From Allium sativum (lineage: Eukaryota > Streptophyta > Magnoliopsida > Asparagales > Amaryllidaceae): a stretch of 64,000 nucleotides of DNA. Position 1 is the first letter of the stretch; each line of letters starts with the position of its first letter. Shown here one piece after another: positions 56,901 through 64,000 of the stretch. A model generated the notes under the pieces. It did not search any database and was not told the origin of the DNA. It saw only the letters and a list, made by a program, of their open reading frames with translations. The stretch covers positions 33,246,688 through 33,310,687 of the forward strand of contig JASFAX010000020.1 of the NCBI GenBank assembly GCA_030737875.1, read 5' to 3'. Made by a program: the position numbers and the translations under genes.

Positions 56901-57212
56901 CCATCTTTAATGGAGTTTAGAGATTCCATCATCACCTGGTGCCTACTATTAAAATTCCCGACTAATGGAGGAATTGGAACGGTGCATGGGAACCAAGTGA
57001 CGGGGTGAGCTTGTTACTTAGCGGAGTGGAAAGATCTTCAAAACAAAAGTGGAAAACAATCAAAAGATAATCCTATCCCTACGGGGGAGAAAGAAGCATA
57101 GCAACTACAGAGAACATCCTGATCGGGACCGTCCATCTATGAAGTCGAGGACATCGATCCGAGAGAAGACGAAAAACCTGGATGTAGAAAGGCATCCCCG
57201 AATAAGGAGACC

Positions 57213-58534
57213 ATGGAAATTTTGATCGATGGAAACGACTCTACGGAGGATCTGAGGATCGGGTCCCATCTTGATCCTCTCTGGACGAGGGAGTTGACTG
57301 AATTTCTCCATTCAAACCTTTACATGTTTGCATGGACCCACACTGACATGTGTGGAATTTCACCGTCCGTTATGAATAATTCCCTTAGCATTACCCCAAG
57401 TATACTCTGATAAAGCGGAAGAGGCGAATGCTTAACTCCGAAAGGTCTGCTGCCTTGAGAGAGGAAATTGAGAAGCTGCAAGCCATTGGATTTATTTGGG
57501 ACTCGACCTATCTCAACTGGATAGCAAGCCCAGTACTCTTGAAGAAGGCTAATGAAAAGTGGAGGACATGCATTGATTTTTCCAACTTGAATAAAGCCTT
57601 CCCTAAAGACAGCTTCCCATTACCTAGAATCAATCAGTTGGTTGACTTGACCACAGGACACGAACTAATATCATTCATGGATGCATATTCAGGATATAAC
57701 CAGATCGCTACGCATGTTCTAGACCAAGAGCACACCAGCTTCATCATTGTCGTTGGGTTGTACAATTACATAGTAATGCCCTTTTGGCTAGAGAATGGGG
57801 GAAACACATCAATGGTTGGTTAATTGAATGTTTCACAATCAAATAGGAAAGATGATGGAGGTATACGTTGATGACATGCTGGTAAAATCAAGACGATCGT
57901 CCATTAACATAAGTGAATTGACAGAAATGTTGAACATCCTCTAAAGTTATGGAATGAAGCTAAATCCTTTGAAGTGTTATGTCAGTATAGCTTCAGGCAA
58001 GTTTCTGGGTTTTATTGTTAGTTCTCGAGGGATCGAGGTTAATCCCGGCAAGATTCTAGCCCTTAAAGGAATTCAGGAACCTCGACGAATCTATGGTGTT
58101 CGAAGTCTAGCGGGTAAGGTAGCAACAATGGTTCGATTGATTTCAAGGGAGACTGGTAAATGCGTACCCTTCTTTGAGTTAATTAAAAGAAGTAAATGGA
58201 ACTTTGCTTGGATGCCCGACTGTGTCGAAGCTTTCCAGAACCTGCTCGACCATTTAGAGAAACCTCCTATCCTATCTACACCCATCGACCACGAAGACCT
58301 ATTTGCATACTTAGTAGTATCCGTAGTGACCAGCTCAGTCCTGATCCATAAAGAAGATCGAGTACAACTACAGGTTTATTATGTGAGTAAAAAATTGACA
58401 GGCGTCGAGCGCAATTATCCAAAAATCGAGAAACTCGCCTACAACTTATTGATTTCATCAAGAAAACTTTGGCACTACTTACAGGCCCTTCCAATTAAGA
58501 TCTTTACTGACCAACCCCTTCGGCAGGTCTTATA
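57213..58534 (+). pseudogene. Plus-strand Tat reverse transcriptase and RNase H, broken
   Basis: Pieces in order: LTEFLHSNLYMFAWTHTDM (57295-57351), TCIDFSNLNKAFPKDSF (57568-57618), FMDAYSGYNQI (57675-57707), then a frame break near 57800. The catalytic box VYVDDMLVKSRRS (57861-57899) is intact. The thumb/connection and first RNase H are open at 57954-58535 (NPLKCYVSIASGKFLGF, VYYVSKKLTGVERNYPK, FTDQPLRQVL). At least two stops or frameshifts occur. Confidence 0.85.
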
Positions 58535-58535
58535 G

Positions 58536-59075
58536 TTACCCAAGGCGAGCGGAAGATTGTTTAAATGGAACATTGAATTAAGTCAATTTGATCTAACTTT
58601 TGTTCCGCGAAAATCTATCAAGGGGCAGGCTTTAGCCGATATCATGGATGAATTTACTACCTTAAAAGATGAAGACCAAGAAGATAATACTTATCGCTTG
58701 AAGATCGAGTCAAAGTCAGTCGTTTGGAAGTTGTACGCTAATGGAGCCCGAAATGATCGACGCTCGTGCTAGTATAGTGTTGTTGTTGCTTGAAGGAAGA
58801 TCGATTTAATACACACTGAGATTAGAATTTCTAGCAATAAACAATGATTCCGAATATGAGCCCCTTATTGTCGGGATCAAACTCGCGAGGGACTTGAAAA
58901 TAACGTGGCTCGAGATTTTTTGTGATTCACAACTTGTGGTATGCCAGGTTCGGAAAGAATATCTTACCAGGGGATCGACTAACATCCTACCTTAAACAGG
59001 TTGAATAATTGTTGCGAATTTTTGACTAGTATAGCAACTCCCACATTCCCAGAGAGGACTATAAGAAAGCAGGTA
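58536..59075 (+). pseudogene. Plus-strand Tat second RNase H, broken
   Basis: LFKWNIELSQFDLTFVPRKS links to VVWKLYANGA near 58727-58757, where Tat elements have WKLYVDGS/A. The catalytic aspartate position reads asparagine, with alanine before it. The rest (near 58800-59060) is in several frames. Confidence 0.7.
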
Positions 59076-59077
59076 GG

Positions 59078-60330
59078 TTGGAAAAGTTAACCAGTTCAGA
59101 CCACCCGGGTGAAACAAAGCTAGTTCCCATGGAGACCCTAAATGTACCGAGCATTGAACAGATTGAAGTCGATCAAGATGATACTGAGCCTGAAGGGGAA
59201 TCTTGGATGACTCCCATCAAAAACTCTTTCCTCCATGGTACGTTGCCAGAAAAGAGAAACGAGAGATGAGTTGTAGTACGACAAGCTTCCTGGTACGTTA
59301 TTCAAAAAACCAGCTATATCGAAAGGTTTTTTCCATTCCAATGTTTTGATGTGTGGCCAATTATGATATTAAGAGGACACTAAAGGAGGTGCATGAAAAA
59401 GATTGCGGAGCGCATACCGAGGGGCAAACCCTAGCTAGAATAGTGTTGTGATATGGATACTTCTGCCCGACTGTCAATAAAAACGCAGCTAGCTATTCCA
59501 AAAGACGTGATAAACGCCAAAGATTCACACAGATTACATGAGCTCCTCCGACAGAGATCATCCAAATGGCTAGCCCCTGGACATTTGTCGTTTGGGGAAT
59601 AAATATCATCAGATCTTGCCTATTTTAAAAGGTGGTGCCAGGTACGCAATTGTGGCAGTAGACTATTTCATAAAATGGGCAGGGGCTTAGCAGATGACTA
59701 CAATCATAACAACATGGGTCATCTACTTCATCGTGAGAATATCATATGCCTGTATGGGATACCTCGAACACTTATCACAAATAATGGAACTCAATTCGAC
59801 AGCCGGGAGTTCAGAGATTTTTGTGAGAAGTATCACATCGAGAAGAAGTGTACCGCAATGGCGCATCCTCGGCCTAATGGACAAGTTGAAGCGGTTAATA
59901 AGATTATCAAAACCATCTTTAAAAATCAACTAGAGTGAGATAAGGGAAAATGGATCGATGAACTGCCCCTAGCCCTTTGGGCATATCGTACCACTCATAA
60001 GACGACAACTGGCCATACTCCTTTTCCCTTGTCCTATGTTTCGAGAGCGGCTTCCGATAAAACTTGAAGTCTCATCTCATCGAACGACTTACTACGACCC
60101 ACTGTTTAATAAAGCACTTCTCTTAACATCGTTAGACACGATTGACGAAAAAAGAGAAGAAGCTTGTACTAAAACGAGTTTTTCCAATTCCTGTTCATAT
60201 GGGCCCCAAGTGGGAAGGGTCGTATGTCATTCAACGAAATCTTGATAATGGAAGCTTTAGGATGTCGACCGTTGATGGTGAGCCTTTTCAAAGAGCATGG
60301 AATGCAGTGCACTTAAAACTTATCTTTCTT
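59078..60330 (+). pseudogene. Plus-strand Tat integrase, broken, catalytic Asp replaced
   Basis: Starts with the linker (EGESWMTPIKNSFLHGTLPE). The zinc domain is badly damaged. The core shows CLYGIPRTLITNNGTQFDSR (59747-59806), where the family has SDNGTQF, so the second catalytic aspartate is asparagine. The glutamate in PNGQVEAVNKIIK is kept. The C-terminal part (PIPVHMGPKWEGSYVIQRNL and EPFQRAWNAVHLK, 60187-60324) is the usual end of Tat Pol. Confidence 0.82.
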
Positions 60331-60590
60331 AGAATTTTTATTTTCTTTATTATTTTATTTGTCTTAGTATTTCAATAAGAAATCACTTGTCGATTGCAGT
60401 AGTGTATGAAAAAAAGCTCTTATTCCTGCTTCGATTCTTCGTTATAATAGCTAAGTGTTGTGATTCGACCAACTTTAGCTTAAATCTTGGCACCCCGACA
60501 TACCGACCTGAGACAAAACAGGACGGTACCATTAAGAAAATAAATATAGGTCCTAAACTTGGATTGGTCGACTAAGTTTCGACTCCTACT

Positions 60591-60995
60591 TTGATGACTA
60601 AAAGTAAGGATGACGCTAAACCAAACACAATGACTGACTGTTTGGCCACAACTCTAACCCCCTCGATTTGGGAAGGAAGAAAAATACAGACGAGTGTGAA
60701 AGGTGCACCTGACAAAATAGTACTCGATCCCTGGAACTCTAACCCTTACATATTAGAGGGCGAGCATAAAATACCGACGGGACACCAGCTTGGGAACGTT
60801 CGACAACCGAACCAGAATGGGCCGACCCTAAGTTTGATTTGGGAACCCGACGACCAAGCCATTCCACCCATAGGACTGGGGGCAAGGTGGTCAATAAAAG
60901 ACCGTCCAAAGGTTGAAATAAATGTAAAAATTAGGACACTATCCCCATTCCAGTATCTTAGCAACTGTAAATGTAAGAAAGATCATATACTTTAG
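60591..60995 (+). CDS. Unrecognised 134-codon open frame after Tat pol
   Basis: An open frame in the same sense as the plus-strand Tat element, about 260 bp after the integrase end (MMTKSKDDAKPNTM...). It has a proline-rich, polar composition, including WEPDDQAIPPIGLGARWSIK, and no domain that I recognise. It may be leftover 3' coding sequence or chance. Confidence 0.2.
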   Translation: MMTKSKDDAKPNTMTDCLATTLTPSIWEGRKIQTSVKGAPDKIVLDPWNSNPYILEGEHKIPTGHQLGNVRQPNQNGPTLSLIWEPDDQAIPPIGLGARWSIKDRPKVEINVKIRTLSPFQYLSNCKCKKDHIL

Positions 60996-63840
60996 CCTAA
61001 CGTTAATTTTACACACATGCAGAATATTGTTGCATGTAGGAACAATCAATTTGTCAACCACAAACCAGAATACAGGTCATAGTAACAGCTAACGCGAGGG
61101 CCGCAATTGCATACAACATCCAGAAGGCCTAAAAAGAAAAAATACAACTAAAGAATTTCTAAAATGAAGCTGGCATTTTTCCTCTTTCAATCATCATTGC
61201 CATCTCTGACTGTTTAATCATTTCCTGCGTTTCTTCAGTGGTCGTCCTGTGTCTTGATCCCCCAAGTGTGGAAATTCTTTTTCTTTCCTGGGAATTCAAT
61301 GGTATAATTTACTAATCCTTCTACTTTCCTGCAATATGTTTACTAATGATTGTTTTTTATTATATTATTTTTGTGATCCTTCTTTTCAACAACCATGATG
61401 TATGTTCCAAAATTATCCATTAACTATGGAGCAACCTATTGTAAAGAAGGTCCAGGAAAAAATATAATTAAAAAACATTCATTGATAAGAAAATCTTATG
61501 AGAAGTAAGGATATTAGTAAATTATATAAAACTGAATTCCTAGAAATATTATAGTGCCCACATCGAAAATGCTCTTTTGCCACTCGTTCATGGACTTGAA
61601 CATCAACTGATTTAGTATTATTAGGAATCCAGTAGTATAGGTCAAATTCAAATGAAATACAAACTTAAGCCAAATTTTTATATGTTGAGGTCAAGTTAGC
61701 ATTTTGTACTAATTCATGTCGCATCAATGCAATTATTTGTGTGTAGGTGTATATGTGTGTGCACGCCCGCGCGCGCGCGTGTGTGTGTATATATATGTAT
61801 GTTTGTGTGTGTGTGTGTATGGAGAGAGAGGAGTGTCTGCATACATATAACACCACTACGGTTCACCTGTATTGATTGCTTACTTGGTCCCAGGATGACA
61901 AAAATTGGTAAGTTTACAATTGTTTATGAAGTAGGATATTTCTTTTAATTGTTCTCTAATGTTGCCCAAGTTTTAGCACACATTCTACACAAATAACACT
62001 ACCTTCATCAAGCAAGATCCACATCTTCTACCTATTGGTTAAACATAGGATTTCATTTTATCTTCATGTATTCATGTGCATCTGCATTCTAACTTGGTCC
62101 AAATTTTAGCTCACATTCTGCACAAATAACATTACGTTTTTGCAGCCATTAGAATCACAAACCGCAACTCTTACGGCCATTAGAATCTGAAAACCAATAG
62201 TTCTCGTGAATAAAGTTTCATTAATTCACTAATCAAATTGAATTTGAGAGAAAAAAATATTCAAATCCAATCACCCATCTTGATTAAAAGGCTCGGTTCT
62301 TCAGAATTCAACCAGAATGACTAGTATTGACTAACATTTAATAACTGCAAGCTTAAGAAAACCAGAACTTGAACACCGTTGCAATTAAAATTGATTTCTT
62401 AATATTAACCATTTTCTAGATCTAAAATGATGCCCCGATCCAAAAGCAAGGAGATGGGTTTTGCTCCTCTAGATGTCGATGGAATTATCACTTCGAGATC
62501 GATACAACAAGGAACAATCTTAATCCATTTGATTCGGATGTCAATCACCCTGAACCGTGAAATTGGAAATTTGATCTGGTAAAGGGGTTGAACACTTGGG
62601 TCGATTTTTACGTCGCTACTTCTGGATTTACATCATGCTTTTTCTAGATTCATGAGAATAACTTATTAGACTTGCGGTCCGGCAAGAGAGTTTTGATTTT
62701 TGGCTTTTCAACCATTAGAGATATTTGCCGAATTTGAAAGGTTGGAGTTTATCCTGTTTCATGGCCAGAAATCAGAGCCGATTCCGATTATTTTTTGGAT
62801 CGACCTTTCTCTCTACACTGGAGAGAGAGAGAGAGGAAGAAAACAATTTTGTTAGAAAAAAAGAGAATATCTTAGGAATGTAGCCATTTAAAATGGGATG
62901 TTGTAATGTGTCCAAGTAATAAATGGAAGCATCATGATTTACCATTTAAATAATAGATATGTGTGTGAATTGAAGGATAATTTACTGCAGATTTACCAGA
63001 AGATTTTCTTTGTATGATTATATTATTGTAACCAGTATTATTAGGCAATAAATATTTATTTATCATATGTAAGACTGATAGTATGTAATACTTATTAGTT
63101 ACGATACTTAAAAAAGCCTTCACAAATACATTTAACAAAAACGAAACGATTGGAATATTCCATTTTTGAATACTAAAAATTAAAATGTTTGGAATCCACC
63201 TTATGCCAAAATTTGATTTTTCATTATTAATGCAATTTTGTTCCAGCATTGTTTTTAATATTCATTTCTGTAGGTGACCAATCAAAATAGACCACGTAGA
63301 CTGAGGCCACAAAAGAGATCACGTGGATTGAGATTTTTCTATTTGATTTGATTTAAAATAAGCTGTTAAATTTAAGCCAGAGATCATGGTTTGGGTTATG
63401 CCTCTGCAATAAACTAGATAAAATATGTTTTAGTCATTTCAGATTATAACATTTTAGTGTAAAATTGTGAAACATTTTGGAAAAAAATTGATGTTAAAAC
63501 TTTTGTAGTCAACTTTTTGGAAAAAGTATCAATGTATGATAAGTTATCAAGGAATGATTATTTAATATTAATTATTTGCAATTTAATTACTGTTCATCAA
63601 TTCATTAACTGCTATTATTTCGTATTTCAAAATAATTATTAATAATTAATAAAGAAATCATTTTAGAAAAAACATTGCTAGGATATGTAAACGAAATCTT
63701 CAATTCAAAAAAATTGCTAGAATATACTTTTTTGACACGTCATTACACAAATCAGCATTATTTTTAATGAAAGGCTAAAATGATATGATAAAAATGTAGG
63801 GGTTAATTGCAAAAAATCTTCCCTTCATGTATGTGTGTAG
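60996..63840. other. Spacer with simple repeats, no gene recognised
   Basis: Holds a (GT)n/(GC)n/(TA)n microsatellite at 61736-61830 and a (GA)n run at 62819-62836. The (GA)n run sits in a TC-rich context like a 5' leader when read on the minus strand, but no coding exon was identified. Similar TTTTAGC(A/T)CACATTCT-like segments recur near 61973 and 62104. No 3' LTR for the plus-strand Tat element was found. Confidence 0.45.
61736..61830. repeat. Compound microsatellite
   Basis: Runs of GT, GCGC, TA and GT in succession, ending in GAGAGAGAGG. Open frames across it on both strands are artefacts of the repeat. Confidence 0.9.
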
Positions 63841-63844
63841 ATAA

Positions 63845-64000
63845 TACATTTTACCTACTTATAATTATCGGTAGATAAATAATTTTGTAACATTGACAAT
63901 ATTTACCAACCAATAAATTTAACCATTAAACATTGGTGGATAAAAGTTCTCTTTACCTACTCATATTTATTAGTATGTAAAATATTGGTAGGTAAATGTC
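63845..64000. repeat. CACTA-like subterminal repeats at the window end
   Basis: TTTTACCTACTTAT, TATCGGTAGATAAA, TTTACCAACCAAT, TTTACCTACTCAT and ATTGGTAGGTAAAT occur in both orientations, as in the 160 bp behind the terminus at 52559. A terminus probably lies just beyond the window. Confidence 0.6.

Noticed and set aside
61665..61948. Open frames on both strands near 61700-61900
   Set aside because: They are made by the GT/GC microsatellite.
62400..62900. A possible minus-strand gene 5' end with a TC-rich leader
   Set aside because: The (GA)n run and nearby ATG look suggestive, but no splice-consistent coding exon or recognisable peptide could be found.

Overview
The window is plant nuclear DNA made almost entirely of nested, mostly decayed transposable elements. 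Evidence: LTR retrotransposons with primer-binding sites complementary to plant initiator-Met tRNA (TGGTATCAGAGC, three times), chromovirus and Tat-type Ty3/gypsy proteins, Ty1/copia proteins, CACTA-like termini and AT-rich spacers. No complete host gene, rRNA, tRNA or CRISPR array was found. The species cannot be named from this sequence.

Layout. 1-2800: a Tekay-like Ty3/gypsy LTR on the minus strand, cut by the window edge. It sits inside a plus-strand copia element whose RT/RNase H end lies at 2803-3588. The 3' LTR of that copia (4144-4587 and 9026-9442) is split by a 4433-bp solo LTR of the same Tekay-like superfamily (4588-9020, target duplication TAAAG). 9443-10330: fragments of two more copia elements. 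11347-16069: a possible degenerate CACTA-type element carrying gene-like exons. 17394-23126: a complete but dead copia element (target duplication GTTTT). 23958-35556: a complete, apparently intact and very young Tekay-type element (3.2-kb LTRs, one 1475-codon gag-pol frame with chromodomain, target duplication ATTTC). 35576-37904: a copia-derived element with only gag and protease between its LTRs. 38605-41313: LTR-like sequence with a 200-bp foldback. 41314-51316: a full-length decayed Tat-lineage gypsy element on the minus strand, with an antisense reading frame near its 3' LTR. 52559 onward: a CACTA-type terminus, a decayed plus-strand Tat element (LTR end 54434, proteins to about 60330), then spacer. 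CACTA-like subterminal repeats recur at the window end.

The strongest unexplained signal is in the three related Tekay-type LTR families (1-2800, 4588-9020, and the pair 23958-27180 / 32332-35556). Each has two tandem two-tier stem-loops about 1.1-1.3 kb downstream of its TATA box. Stem sequences differ between copies but stay complementary. The loop is 35 nt in two families and 17 nt in the third. A further small hairpin shows the same compensatory pattern, and a 78-bp block near the LTR start is identical between two otherwise diverged LTRs. This suggests conserved RNA structure or dyad elements in the retrotransposon leader. All element calls come from reading the sequence by eye; no alignments or database searches were run.
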